Shown in pieces: positions 1 to 8,335 of a stretch of 44,910 nucleotides of DNA. This DNA comes from Akkermansia muciniphila. GTDB lineage: Bacteria > Verrucomicrobiota > Verrucomicrobiia > Verrucomicrobiales > Verrucomicrobiaceae. Position 1 is the stretch's first letter. Every line of letters starts with the position of its first letter. A program made the position numbers and the translations under genes. The stretch covers positions 1 through 44,910 of the forward strand of contig CAMAZK010000009.1 in NCBI GenBank assembly GCA_945863205.1, read 5' to 3'. Under the pieces are notes generated by a model, which saw nothing but the letters and a program-made list of their open reading frames with translations, did no database searches and was not told the DNA's origin.

Positions 1-104
1 GCGCCGAGCAGGCCTTTGTTCATCCCGCCGCTTGAACTGGAACAGGATACGAGAACGGAGGTCATTCCCGCGAAGGCGATGAGGATCGGGAGGTGCGTTT
101 TCAT
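1..104 (-). CDS. Small lipoprotein of the T4SS cluster (partial, C-terminus off the window)
   Basis: This gene is absent from the ORF track. On the minus strand an ATG at 104 overlaps the stop of the virB4-like gene in an ATGA junction, which implies translational coupling. The 34 visible codons start MKTHLPILIAFAG and reach a lipobox-like LVSC at about residues 18-21, followed by a Ser-rich stretch, the pattern of a signal-peptidase-II lipoprotein. Its position directly after virB4 makes a secretion-channel lipoprotein (VirB7-like or TrbK/entry-exclusion-like) plausible, but the mature sequence is outside the window, so no family can be assigned. Confidence 0.6.
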   Translation of the reverse strand, partial: MKTHLPILIAFAGMTSVLVSCSSSSGGMNKGLLG

Positions 105-2800
105 TTTTTCGATTTGGCTTGGCTGACAATCATCTTGTAGGCGTCGTCATTGAATTCCTTGAGCTGCTCGTTCTGCCGCTCGAAGGCCTCCCCGGAGGTG
201 GCAGAGGCCAGGATCATTTCCTTGGAGGCCTGATGACGACCGATGGCGATGCGCGGACGCCCCGTGGCCTCGTGGTAATAAACGAAAGAGCCGTAGGGGT
301 CCGTTTTCATCTCCGAGGGATCGGGGAAGCTGGTGACCTGCTTCTTGGTGATGGAAGGGATGCGGAAGCCCTCGCTCATGCTCTCCACATCGCGCTGGTC
401 CGGCTGCTTGAGCATGAACATGACGCGTGAGTTCCCCACCACCGAGGAGCGCACCGGGTGGTCCTTGATGCGCCCGAACTGCTGGATGATGGAGAAGACC
501 CAGCAGGAGTACTTGCGCATGCGCTCGTAATATTCGCGCGTGATGCGGTCCCCGTCCGGCATGGCCAGGAAGGCGGAGAGCTCCTCCAGGATGACGCGTT
601 TGCGCGTGGAGCGCGGGCGGCTCATGATTTCCTTGCGCAGGTCGTTGGTGATGAGGAAGGCAGCGACGGTGCGCAGCTCCTTGGCGGATTCGGGAATGTA
701 GCTGAGTTCAAAATGAACCACCTTGCCGCTGAGATCGACGTTGTTCACGCCATCCAGAATGGCGCCGTAACGACCGGTGCGGCTCCAGGGCTCCAGCAGC
801 ATGCGCAGCAGTCCGAGATCCTCGTGTGCGCGGCGCTGGCGGCTTTCGAGATTCAGCAGTTCCACGAACTGGCTGTGCGTGGGCATGTCCTCCGGCTTCA
901 TCAGCGTGTAGCCCAGGCTCATGAGATCCCACTGATTGCCGGGATTGTTCAAAAAGTCCTCCAGCAGGGACTGGTCGAGGCCCATGCGATTGAATTCATT
1001 GGCCTGGGGATCGCCCTCCATCAGTTCGGCCCTGAAATCTAGCCAGGATTCGGCCAGGGTGGTGCCCTCCGGCATGCGCTTTTTCCGCCACTCATCGGCG
1101 ATGGCGACGCGCCGCGCTGCCTCCGCCCGCAGGTCGGCATGGCGTGCGGCCCAGGTCTCAAACTGGTCCACGTAGAGGCGCTCGATCTGCTTGGCCAGTA
1201 AGGCCTGGCGGATGCGATCCTTGTCGATGTCCGGCGGCGGTCCCGCCATGAGGTGGGCGATGGCCGTGGCGCCGCCGAGCTGGTCGGGGCTGAGCGGCAG
1301 GCCGCGCGTGTCGAAGTAGTTGAAGGTGAGGTTGCCGTTGGGCCGCACGATGATCGGCTTGCAGCCGTACAGGCGCGTGAACAGGTTGTACGACAGCCCT
1401 TCCTCCACGATGGCGGTAAAATCGTAGTAGGGCGCGGTCTGCGTGAGCAGGTCGATGGTGAAGACCGATTTTCCAGCGCCAGAAGCTCCGAACATGATGC
1501 CGTGCTCCGGGCGCATGGCACCCTCCTTGCCGACAAAGGTTGTGCAGCCGACGAGAGCGCCGCGGGGGCCGTCGTAAATGGCCTCCGCCTCGTCCAGATC
1601 GCCCGTGGGCGTGCTGGAGATGGGCAGCAGGTCCGCCAGGTTCACGTCTTCGACGTAGAGCTTGAAGTCGTTGTAATTGGCCCAGCTCCAGCCGGGCATG
1701 CAGAGTTGCCAGTAGTTCCGCACGCTCGTCGGCAGGGTCGGTTCATAGGCCTGGGCGCCGCCGAGTTTCAGGATGGAGTTCTTGATGGCGGAGAGCTTGC
1801 TGGCGCAGACGTCTGGATTCCGATCCCAGACACGCACCAGGAGGTGCATGCGGTAGGGGACGACTTCATTCGTGGAGAGGCGGCGGATGCGGGTGCGCAG
1901 CTTCAGCAGCGTGGCTTCAAGGGACGGCGTGATTTTGCCGCGCTCGAGCCGTGCGACCTTGCCCTCGGTGGTGATCCGGTCTTTTTCGACATCCCCGGCC
2001 TCGATGTTCACCACCACTTGGTAGTCCAGGATGTCGAGCTGCGTGAGCAGCCGCATCATGCCGATGTAGGTGAACTTGGGCAGCGTCTTCATGACGCAGA
2101 TGCCCTGGTAAAAGCCGTCCATCTTGAAGGTGGAGGTGCCCATGCGGTAGGGCGCGGCATCGCTGTTGAAGCACATGTCGCAGACCGTCTTCGAGGGATC
2201 GTAGATGTCGTCGAGGTTGAGCGCCTCGTTTTCGAAGGCGCTGGGGTTGAAGTAGCGATAAAAAGCCTCGAAATGCTCGGCGTTCGTCATGGGAGCGACC
2301 CGCCCGCCGAGACCGCCGAGCTGCTGACGCAGCGCTTCCTCCAGCTCTCCTTGCTCGCGTTTGGCCGCCTGGAGCAGCTCCTCGTAGTAATGCCTGCCTC
2401 CTCCCATGGTCTTGCCCTGGATTTTGGAGGTGTAGTAGAACTGCAAATGCTCGCGCCGGAGCAGGTGGTCACGAATTTTTTTGTCGTAGCGGTTGTAGCG
2501 CTCCTCGCGCTGGCGCGTGGACCAGCGGTCCTGAGGCAGCTCTTCGGTCTTCTGTTTGTAGCGCTCCAGTTCCTTCCGGTAGTCGCTGTCCACACTCCAG
2601 GACACCTGCAGCCGCACCTCCGGACGCACCATGCGCAACAGCACACGCAGGTTGTCCTCCAGGGACATGAGCCAGGACGGGTCCGTGTTTTCGGTGTCCG
2701 GCATCTCGATGTTGTAGCCTTTGCCGATCGCCCCGCCGCGCTGCAGGCCGCGGTAAACGATCAGGTCCTCATCGAGATAGGTGTTGATGAATTTGGCCAT
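101..2800 (-). CDS. virB4: VirB4/TrbE-family type IV secretion ATPase
   Basis: This 899-residue protein is somewhat longer than the roughly 800 residues usual for VirB4. A Walker A motif, GASGAGKS, lies near residues 437-444 and a Walker B-like stretch, KRVILEELSAF, near residue 735. The C-terminal part has the VirB4/TraC features of a hexameric ATPase, including a conserved IIQQFGRIKDHP segment. Family members energise pilus assembly and substrate transfer at the inner membrane. The N-terminal half has a charged, coiled-coil-like insertion at about residues 75-165 that may account for the extra length. It is preceded by virB3-like and virB2-like genes on the same strand and overlaps the next lipoprotein start, so the order is VirB2-VirB3-VirB4. 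The family call is firm; whether the system is conjugative or an effector secretion machine cannot be decided here. Confidence 0.9.
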   Translation of the reverse strand: MAKFINTYLDEDLIVYRGLQRGGAIGKGYNIEMPDTENTDPSWLMSLEDNLRVLLRMVRPEVRLQVSWSVDSDYRKELERYKQKTEELPQDRWSTRQREERYNRYDKKIRDHLLRREHLQFYYTSKIQGKTMGGGRHYYEELLQAAKREQGELEEALRQQLGGLGGRVAPMTNAEHFEAFYRYFNPSAFENEALNLDDIYDPSKTVCDMCFNSDAAPYRMGTSTFKMDGFYQGICVMKTLPKFTYIGMMRLLTQLDILDYQVVVNIEAGDVEKDRITTEGKVARLERGKITPSLEATLLKLRTRIRRLSTNEVVPYRMHLLVRVWDRNPDVCASKLSAIKNSILKLGGAQAYEPTLPTSVRNYWQLCMPGWSWANYNDFKLYVEDVNLADLLPISSTPTGDLDEAEAIYDGPRGALVGCTTFVGKEGAMRPEHGIMFGASGAGKSVFTIDLLTQTAPYYDFTAIVEEGLSYNLFTRLYGCKPIIVRPNGNLTFNYFDTRGLPLSPDQLGGATAIAHLMAGPPPDIDKDRIRQALLAKQIERLYVDQFETWAARHADLRAEAARRVAIADEWRKKRMPEGTTLAESWLDFRAELMEGDPQANEFNRMGLDQSLLEDFLNNPGNQWDLMSLGYTLMKPEDMPTHSQFVELLNLESRQRRAHEDLGLLRMLLEPWSRTGRYGAILDGVNNVDLSGKVVHFELSYIPESAKELRTVAAFLITNDLRKEIMSRPRSTRKRVILEELSAFLAMPDGDRITREYYERMRKYSCWVFSIIQQFGRIKDHPVRSSVVGNSRVMFMLKQPDQRDVESMSEGFRIPSITKKQVTSFPDPSEMKTDPYGSFVYYHEATGRPRIAIGRHQASKEMILASATSGEAFERQNEQLKEFNDDAYKMIVSQAKSKK

Positions 2801-2803
2801 GCC

Positions 2804-3199
2804 TCAGCTTTCTTTTTTCTTCGCTTCAGCGGTGGATTCTTTGCTCATCGAGTCATCGACCCAGGGCAGCGCGAGCGGCTCCACCTGGCGTGGTGAAAAG
2901 TAAGGCGTCTGGGTGAGCTTGATGATCAGCCATTCCCCCAGCTCGATGTCGTAGGAGGGCGGTTTGCCCTGCTTCAGTCCGAACACGTAAGCCATGACGA
3001 CCAGCATCGGGGCACCGGCCACTCCTGCCGCCAGCAGCATGTTCGGGTTCGCGCCTTCGGACATTTTGCGGAAAAGCAGCATGCCGAGGCCGATGGCAAA
3101 CATGAAAAAGAAGGCGTTCGCGCCCTCAAAGCCGGCGATGCCCTGTTGGGTTTCACGACCCTCGTTGGTTTCGTGCAGTCGTACGCCCTGTTGTTCCAT
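2804..3199 (-). CDS. VirB3/TrbD-like inner-membrane protein
   Basis: A 131-residue protein whose stop lies 3 bp before the virB4 start. It has two adjacent hydrophobic segments, around residues 29-43 (FFFMFAIGLGMLLF) and 54-73 (MLLAAGVAGAPMLVVMAYVF), then a hydrophilic C-terminal tail ending in a Lys/Glu-rich stretch. Size, hairpin topology and position between pilin and VirB4 genes match VirB3/TrbD. Family members are small membrane proteins that work with VirB4 in pilus biogenesis. The sequence itself is not diagnostic, so the call rests mainly on context. A very hydrophilic N-terminal 25 residues precede the first membrane segment. Confidence 0.65.
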   Translation of the reverse strand: MEQQGVRLHETNEGRETQQGIAGFEGANAFFFMFAIGLGMLLFRKMSEGANPNMLLAAGVAGAPMLVVMAYVFGLKQGKPPSYDIELGEWLIIKLTQTPYFSPRQVEPLALPWVDDSMSKESTAEAKKKES

Positions 3200-3287
3200 G
3201 TTCGCGCGTTTTCACAGTGATCGCCCCCTGGCCTGACGGAGTGCCAGGAGGCGCCTGAACTGCGTGGATTGAGATCGTGGTGGGGGA

Positions 3288-3605
3288 TCAGTTGCCTCCG
3301 GTGCCCATGTTGAGCGAATCGATGTCGCCCGAGCCGCCGGCCGTGGAGAACATGACCTTGATGATGATGAAGGACAGGCCGCCGATGCCGGCACCGACGA
3401 GGCCGTAGAGCACGCGCTCCGTCTGACCCATCATGAACATGACTGCGGCGAACAGAAGGCCGCCGAAGGCCAGCACGAGGCCGACCATGTTGATGATGTT
3501 GATGATGCCGCTGAATTTGTCAGTCAGATCGCCGGAAGCGGCGGCCAGAGGCATGCTGAAGCGCAGGATGTTAACACCGAGGGTGCTGATGGCGATGGAG
3601 CTCAT
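3288..3605 (-). CDS. VirB2/TrbC-like pilin
   Basis: A 105-residue hydrophobic protein, first in the minus-strand T4SS cluster. It contains two long hydrophobic segments, about residues 32-58 (IINIINMVGLVLAFGGLLFAA) and 66-86 (LYGLVGAGIGGLSFIIIKVMF), separated by a short polar loop (MMGQTER). That is the arrangement of VirB2/TrbC pilin subunits, which polymerise into the conjugative pilus. A possible N-terminal leader ends near PLAAASG. The family is weakly conserved, and the assignment depends on this architecture plus adjacency to VirB3- and VirB4-like genes. The C-terminal tail is Gly-rich (NMGTGGN). Confidence 0.65.
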   Translation of the reverse strand: MSSIAISTLGVNILRFSMPLAAASGDLTDKFSGIINIINMVGLVLAFGGLLFAAVMFMMGQTERVLYGLVGAGIGGLSFIIIKVMFSTAGGSGDIDSLNMGTGGN

Positions 3606-3743
3606 AGGGGTCGAGGTGGTTCTGTTTTGTATTGATTTGGGATACGGAGAGCACCCGAATGTGCAGAGTGCTGCCAGGGGTTATCCAGACGCCATGAACC
3701 TGTGACCAAGTTTTTTTAAGCCATGGCCGCGGCCGCACCCAAA

Positions 3744-4484
3744 TCAGCCCACGAGGGCGTTTCGCAGTGATGCGAGCTCCTCCTGCACCGTCTCCTCCGT
3801 CGGAGAAGTCAGTGTGCCGGCCACCAGATCCCGCATGATTTCCCGGAAACGTTTGCGCAGCCTTGAGATCGACTGCCGGACGGCGTCGTGGCTCATGCCG
3901 AGCCGGGCGGCAAGTTCTGCATCGTTGCCGGAGCCTGCCATGGTGGGGTCCAGTCGGGGGCGCAGGGCCTCGAAGGCGGCCGCTTTGCCCGCCGCTTCCT
4001 GTTCGCTTGCGAGCTGCTCGACCGCCGCCTCGATGATTCGCAGGGCGCACATCCGCTGGTAGTTGGACTCCGGCGTGTGCTTGTCGGCTGGCTGGATCGA
4101 CATTTCGTCCTCTGCCATGGAGGCCTCAATGGACAAAATCTCCCTGCCGCCTCCGCGTTTCATGGCGGCCGCCTGCCGCTGCCAGTGCTTGATGTGTCTG
4201 CCGAAGGCCGTGAGCAGGTAATTGCGCATTTTCCCGAGAGCCGAGTCCGCCGTGGCAAACAGGTCCTTCTCCAGCACGAAGGTGAAGAAGCTCTGCGTCA
4301 GATCCTCGGCGTCTGCAGGTGAGATGCCCTGATACCGGGCGTAGGAGTAAATGGGCCGCCAGTAGATGCGACAGAGCTCGTCGAGCGCCATTCGGCCCCG
4401 GCTGAGATCACCCCCTTCGCGGACGGAAACGACCATGCTCCATCGCGTGACCGGGAATGCGCCATGATGGGTGTGTGATTTCAT
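3744..4484 (-). CDS. ECF-family RNA polymerase sigma factor
   Basis: The ORF track opens at 4529, but the ATG at 4484 (MKSHTHHGAFPVTRWSMVV) is the likely start, because related sigma factors begin shortly before the FPxTRWS motif; this gives 246 residues. Region 2 is visible (LDELCRIYWRPIYSYARYQG, DAEDLTQSFFTFVLEK), as is a C-terminal region 4 helix-turn-helix (LAARLGMSHDAVRQSISRLRKRFREIMRDL). The linker between them is long. It is transcribed divergently from a membrane Ser/Thr kinase 142 bp away. Phosphorylation-linked control of ECF factors by neighbouring kinases is known in Planctomycetes and relatives, so functional pairing is a reasonable inference. No anti-sigma factor gene is adjacent. 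Neither candidate start has a clear Shine-Dalgarno. Confidence 0.88.
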   Translation of the reverse strand: MKSHTHHGAFPVTRWSMVVSVREGGDLSRGRMALDELCRIYWRPIYSYARYQGISPADAEDLTQSFFTFVLEKDLFATADSALGKMRNYLLTAFGRHIKHWQRQAAAMKRGGGREILSIEASMAEDEMSIQPADKHTPESNYQRMCALRIIEAAVEQLASEQEAAGKAAAFEALRPRLDPTMAGSGNDAELAARLGMSHDAVRQSISRLRKRFREIMRDLVAGTLTSPTEETVQEELASLRNALVG

Positions 4485-4626
4485 GATGAAGAGGTCGGAT
4501 TCATTGCCCGCAAAGGTCTTGAGGCGCAAGTTTTGAGCGCCTTGAAGCGGTTAAAAGCGCGGTCACAATCGTGTTCGTGATGGCTAGTTGGGAGTGGCTG
4601 CGTCAAAGTTTGATGGCGATGTGGCC

Positions 4627-6618
4627 ATGACTATCGAGCCGCCCCACACACCCATGACATCCGGAGATGAACCCAGTCCAGCCAGCCAACGATCGAAGCC
4701 TGCGGGGCGTCAATCGTCGTCTTTGCGGGGGCTGGACCCCCTGGGACTGATGGAGGGCGTCCTCGGCGGGCGGGCGACGGACTGGGAGCCGCCTTTGGCG
4801 GAGGAGCTGGAGCCGTGCTTTCCGGGCTACACGGACTTTGCCTTCATCGATCGCGGCGGGATGGGGGCTGTTTACTCGGCCACCCAGGTGTCGCTGGGGC
4901 GGAGGGTGGCGGTGAAGATTCTGCCGCCCGATCTGGGCGCGGATGCGGTTTTTGTGGAAAGCTTCCACCGCGAGGCTCGGCTCCTGGCCCGACTGCAGCA
5001 CGCGCACATCGTCGCGATCTACGATTTCGGGTGCAACGACTCCGGGCACCTCTTCATCGTGATGGAGTATGTGAACGGCTCGTCACTGCTGGACATGTCG
5101 AAGACCCAGCGGCTGAAGGTCGCGGAGACTCTCGAAATCATCTCCCAGACCTGCAAGGCGATGCAGTTCGCGCACGACCGCGGCGTCGTGCACCGGGACA
5201 TCAAGCCTTCCAACATCCTCATCGACGAGCGCGGCAAGGTCCGGGTGGCGGATTTCGGACTGGCGAAGTTCATCCACCAGGAAGCCTTCACCACCTCCGC
5301 GAAGACCCAAGGGAACTTCCTGGCGGGCACTCCGGTTTACGCGGCCCCCGAGCAGCGCAGGCAGGGGGGCGCCATCGACCACCGCGCCGACATTTTCAGC
5401 TTGGGGGTCACCTTTTACGAAATGCTCACCGGGCATCTGCCGGTGGGCGTTTTTGACCCGCCGTCGAAGAAGGTCGGGTCTCCGTCGGCCCTCGACAAAA
5501 TCATCGCCAAAGCGCTTCGGGAGTCCCCGGACGATCGTTTCCGGCGGGCGGAGGACATGGGAAAGGAAGTCCGCAAGGTCGGCGAGCGGCTGGCCAAGCC
5601 GATCATCCAGCACACCATCTCCCAGCGTCCCATCGTCTCCATGATGTCCACCGTGATCGTCACGTCGGGGCTCATTTTCCTGTTCGGTGAAATCAACCAG
5701 ATTCTCGAACGGTCCACCCGCGCATCTGCATCACGAAGCATCGAGCTTTCCGGAGCCATCGTGCGCCTGGACGACACCTTCAGCGTCCTGGCCGACCGGG
5801 TGACGTGGGATCAGGCCCGCGAGCGGGTGCAGGAGAATCCCGCGTTTGAACTGGCCAGCCTGCATTCGGCGGAGGAACTCGCCCGCGTGACCGCCCTGCT
5901 TCTGGATAAAGGTGTCCGGCAGCCGCTCTGGACGGGCGGCTGGCAGGCGGATGCCACCGCCCCTTTTGAGTGGACCGACGGCACGTCGTTCGACTTTGAA
6001 GCCTGGATGCCGGTCGCGAAATCGCCCCCGGTGATCATCACCGAAATTCAGGCGAAGAATCAAAAGACCATGACCACGGCGGCAGGCGTCACGCCGGACT
6101 GGATCGAGCTGCACAACCCCGGAACGCAGCCTGTGGATCTCACCGGCTGGCAGCTCCGCCACCGGGTGGAGGGCCGCATCGGGGTGGGTTGGTTGTTCCA
6201 AGGGGACTCGGACCACGACATGATCCTTCAGCCCGGTGAGTACCGGATCGTGACCTGCTATCCGACCGAGGAGGTCGGCGGTTGGCAGATCAACTTCCAG
6301 CTTGAGGCCCAGGGCGGGCGTCTCACCTGGCTCGATCCACGCGGAAATCTAATCCAATCCTTTGACCGCGACTGGGCGGAGTTCCCCGCAGATGCCGCCC
6401 TGTTCAGCGATACGAAGGGCATGAAGTGGAGCTGGACCTCCCGTCCGACGCCCGGCGGGCCGAATCCACCGCTGGAGGGGCTGGTGGACGTGTCCGTGGA
6501 GCCTCCCGTCCCCGGGGCGGCGATCATCACCCTTTTGCCCGCCTTCGAAGGCCGCTGGGCCTTGGAGCGTCTCAGGCGCAGCCTGCCTGCCTTGCTGCGG
6601 AACAAAAAACAGCCGTGA
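4627..6618 (+). CDS. Membrane Ser/Thr protein kinase with C-type-lectin-like and lamin-tail domains
   Basis: Residue numbers use the ATG at 4627 (663 residues); a TTG at 4588 would add 13 residues, and no start has a convincing ribosome site. The Hanks-type kinase domain has a glycine loop (RGGMGAVYSA, about 74-83), VAVKIL lysine (about 96), HRDIKPSN (about 189), DFGLAKF (about 209) and an APE near 240. A single membrane segment follows at about 336-356 (MMSTVIVTSGLIFLFG). Beyond it lies a cysteine-free C-type-lectin-like fold (TWDQAR, LASLHSAEE, LWTGG, FEWTDGTSFDFEAW). Next comes a lamin-tail-like domain (DWIELHNPGTQPVDLTGWQL to about 612). It therefore looks like a sensor kinase with an extracytoplasmic binding region. 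Divergent from the ECF sigma factor gene. Confidence 0.85.
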   Translation: MTIEPPHTPMTSGDEPSPASQRSKPAGRQSSSLRGLDPLGLMEGVLGGRATDWEPPLAEELEPCFPGYTDFAFIDRGGMGAVYSATQVSLGRRVAVKILPPDLGADAVFVESFHREARLLARLQHAHIVAIYDFGCNDSGHLFIVMEYVNGSSLLDMSKTQRLKVAETLEIISQTCKAMQFAHDRGVVHRDIKPSNILIDERGKVRVADFGLAKFIHQEAFTTSAKTQGNFLAGTPVYAAPEQRRQGGAIDHRADIFSLGVTFYEMLTGHLPVGVFDPPSKKVGSPSALDKIIAKALRESPDDRFRRAEDMGKEVRKVGERLAKPIIQHTISQRPIVSMMSTVIVTSGLIFLFGEINQILERSTRASASRSIELSGAIVRLDDTFSVLADRVTWDQARERVQENPAFELASLHSAEELARVTALLLDKGVRQPLWTGGWQADATAPFEWTDGTSFDFEAWMPVAKSPPVIITEIQAKNQKTMTTAAGVTPDWIELHNPGTQPVDLTGWQLRHRVEGRIGVGWLFQGDSDHDMILQPGEYRIVTCYPTEEVGGWQINFQLEAQGGRLTWLDPRGNLIQSFDRDWAEFPADAALFSDTKGMKWSWTSRPTPGGPNPPLEGLVDVSVEPPVPGAAIITLLPAFEGRWALERLRRSLPALLRNKKQP

Positions 6619-6654
6619 GGTAGCCGGCGGCATGCGCCCCCATGCGAGGGGGAC

Positions 6655-7032
6655 CTATTTCGACCAGGCGGGCTGCGGCTCCCAGCTCTTCTCACCGTGG
6701 CCGATGCCGATGAGTTCGGCTTCTTCGGCCTCCTCGGTCTCTTCCAGCAGCGGCGCAAAGCGCTCGGAGCGGAAGCCGAGCTCCTGCTTCACGCTCGAGT
6801 GCGGATCGTCCGGATTGTGAAGCTCGCTCAGCAGGAGGAGGAGGTCGAACTGGGCATCGGCCAGCTTGATCTCGGCATCGTCGTTGACAGTGAACTTGGG
6901 GTTCGAACGGCCGGCGCGGAGGGCGCGCACGGTGTAGATCTCATCCTTCTTGGGCAGGGACTTGTAGAGGTCGAAGACCCAGGGATCGAATTGATCGTCG
7001 ATGCAGACGACCTGCTGGCCGGTTTTGAACAT
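6655..7032 (-). CDS. Conserved small protein of unknown function
   Basis: The track extends this ORF to 7896, but the upstream part is a shadow of the esterase gene on the other strand. The ATG at 7032 gives 125 residues starting MFKTGQQVVCIDDQF. The N-terminal 45 residues (KKDEIYTVRALRAG) look like a small KOW/SH3-type beta fold of the kind seen in uncharacterised bacterial and phage proteins. The C-terminus is acidic (LLEETEEAEEAELIG). No catalytic motif or signal peptide is visible. It converges on the kinase gene (36 bp gap) and diverges from the esterase. I do not recognise a function. Confidence 0.65.
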   Translation of the reverse strand: MFKTGQQVVCIDDQFDPWVFDLYKSLPKKDEIYTVRALRAGRSNPKFTVNDDAEIKLADAQFDLLLLLSELHNPDDPHSSVKQELGFRSERFAPLLEETEEAEEAELIGIGHGEKSWEPQPAWSK

Positions 7033-7143
7033 GAGCTGCGGATATAGCTTCGTGCGGTGGAATCGCAAGGGATTGGCAAGCGGCTGAAGCGGGCGCTGGC
7101 GTGCAACCAGGCCGCATTTCGGCGGTTGATCGCAGCCACGCCC

Positions 7144-7965
7144 ATGAAACACCGCTGCTCCATCCTGTCCGCCGCCGTCCTTGTCTTCTTCGTCGCTGCC
7201 TGCGAGGGGCGGGCGCAGATCGGGCTGCCTCCCGGCTTCCAGAAGCTGGAGCTTCAAGTGGAGGGCGTGGCACGCAGCGGCATCGTTTACGCACCGGCCG
7301 CTGCCATGGAGAAGCCGACTCCGGTGGTGTTCGTGTTCCACGGCCACGGCGGGACGGCTTTCAACAGCGGGCGCAGCTTTGCCATGCACAAGCACTGGCC
7401 GGAGGCGATCTCGGTCTGTTTGCAGGGCTTGAACACGCCCGGCAGACTGACCGATCCTGAAGGCAAAAAGCCGGGCTGGCAGCACGGTGCGGGTGCGGAA
7501 GGAGACCGCGACCTGAAGCTGTTTGACGCGGTGATGGCGCATTTGAAGAAGACCTACAAGGTGGACACGAAGCGCGTCTTCTCCACCGGGCACTCGAACG
7601 GCGGCGGCTTCACTTACCTGCTGTGGCAGATGCGGCCGGACGCCCTGTGTGCGGTGGCGCCGTCGGCGGCGGCCTCGGCGCGGTCTGCCAGTGCGTCGTT
7701 CAAGCCGAAGCCCTGCATGCACATCGCCGGCACGCAGGACCCGCTGGTGAAGTATGCCTGGCAGGAGCTGGCGATGGCGAAGGTGAAGCAGATCAACCAG
7801 TGCGAGGCGGAGGCGAAACCGTGGGCGCAGGACTGCACGCTGTTTCCCTCGAAGGTCGGGGCGCCGTTTGTGGCCTTCATCCATCAGGGCACGCACAAGT
7901 TTCCGGACGAAGCGCCGGCCTTGATCGCGAAGTTCTTCAAAGAGCAGTCAGCGGCGGTGAAGTAG
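7144..7965 (+). CDS. Secreted PHB-depolymerase/feruloyl-esterase-like alpha/beta hydrolase
   Basis: Start chosen at the ATG at 7144, which yields a clean export signal (MKHRCSILSAAVLVFFVAACEGRAQ); the longer ORF start would bury it. The VAAC could be a lipobox, so the product is either secreted or a lipoprotein. The 273-residue protein has HGHGG (oxyanion region), the nucleophile elbow GHSNGGG with Ser near residue 151, DPLVKYAW supplying an acid residue and HQGTHKFP supplying the catalytic His. This matches the LpqC/poly(3-hydroxybutyrate) depolymerase-like esterases, which cleave polyester or aryl-ester substrates outside the cell. Substrate cannot be set from sequence. Its 3' end overlaps the convergent ArsC-like gene by 18 bp. 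Confidence 0.8.
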   Translation: MKHRCSILSAAVLVFFVAACEGRAQIGLPPGFQKLELQVEGVARSGIVYAPAAAMEKPTPVVFVFHGHGGTAFNSGRSFAMHKHWPEAISVCLQGLNTPGRLTDPEGKKPGWQHGAGAEGDRDLKLFDAVMAHLKKTYKVDTKRVFSTGHSNGGGFTYLLWQMRPDALCAVAPSAAASARSASASFKPKPCMHIAGTQDPLVKYAWQELAMAKVKQINQCEAEAKPWAQDCTLFPSKVGAPFVAFIHQGTHKFPDEAPALIAKFFKEQSAAVK

Positions 7966-8316
7966 CGCCGCTTCCCATTCGGCCTCCTTGAAGCCGACGA
8001 GGTGGATGCCGCCCTTCGCGTCGATGGCGAAGGGGCGCTTCACGAGATTGCCGTTCTCCGACAGCAGTTTTAACGCTTCATCCGTGCTCATGGCCGACAG
8101 CTTGTCCTTGAGCCCGAGGGCGCGGTAGTCCATGCCGGAGGTGTTGAAGAGGCGACGCAGATCGCCCTCGAACGCAGCGAGCATGGCTTTGAGTTCCGTC
8201 AGCGCAGGCGGTGTTTCGCGGATGGCGATTTCCTGAAAGGGGATGGCGTGCTGCTTGAGCCACTTGAGGGCGTTCTTGCAGGTGGAACAGCCGGAGTATT
8301 GATAGACTTTGAGCAT
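7948..8316 (-). CDS. ArsC/Spx/MgsR-family thioredoxin-fold protein (YffB-like)
   Basis: A 122-residue protein with CSTCK at residues 10-14, an ArsC-family CxxC-type active site on a thioredoxin fold. NLVKRPF around residue 90 matches the family's substrate or glutathione-binding loop. The family includes arsenate reductases, Spx/MgsR regulators and YffB proteins of unclear role; the CxxC form and length fit the Spx/YffB side better than classical ArsC. It lies 19 bp downstream of rluD on the same strand and is probably cotranscribed. No arsenic-resistance genes are nearby, which argues against a dedicated arsenate role. Confidence 0.82.
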   Translation of the reverse strand: MLKVYQYSGCSTCKNALKWLKQHAIPFQEIAIRETPPALTELKAMLAAFEGDLRRLFNTSGMDYRALGLKDKLSAMSTDEALKLLSENGNLVKRPFAIDAKGGIHLVGFKEAEWEAALLHRR

Positions 8317-8335
8317 GGCGAGGAATGGGAAAACT

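Noticed and set aside
1253-2896. 547-residue plus-strand ORF opposite virB4
   Set aside because: Antisense shadow of a high-G+C coding region; the minus strand carries clear VirB4 motifs and a coherent operon.
7033-7896. Upstream extension of the small minus-strand ORF
   Set aside because: Arg/Leu/His-rich sequence opposite the esterase gene; the protein-like part starts at the ATG at 7032.
7948-8316. Arsenic-resistance operon
   Set aside because: The CxxC form and neighbours (rluD, esterase) do not match an ars operon; no arsB, arsR or acr3 gene is present.
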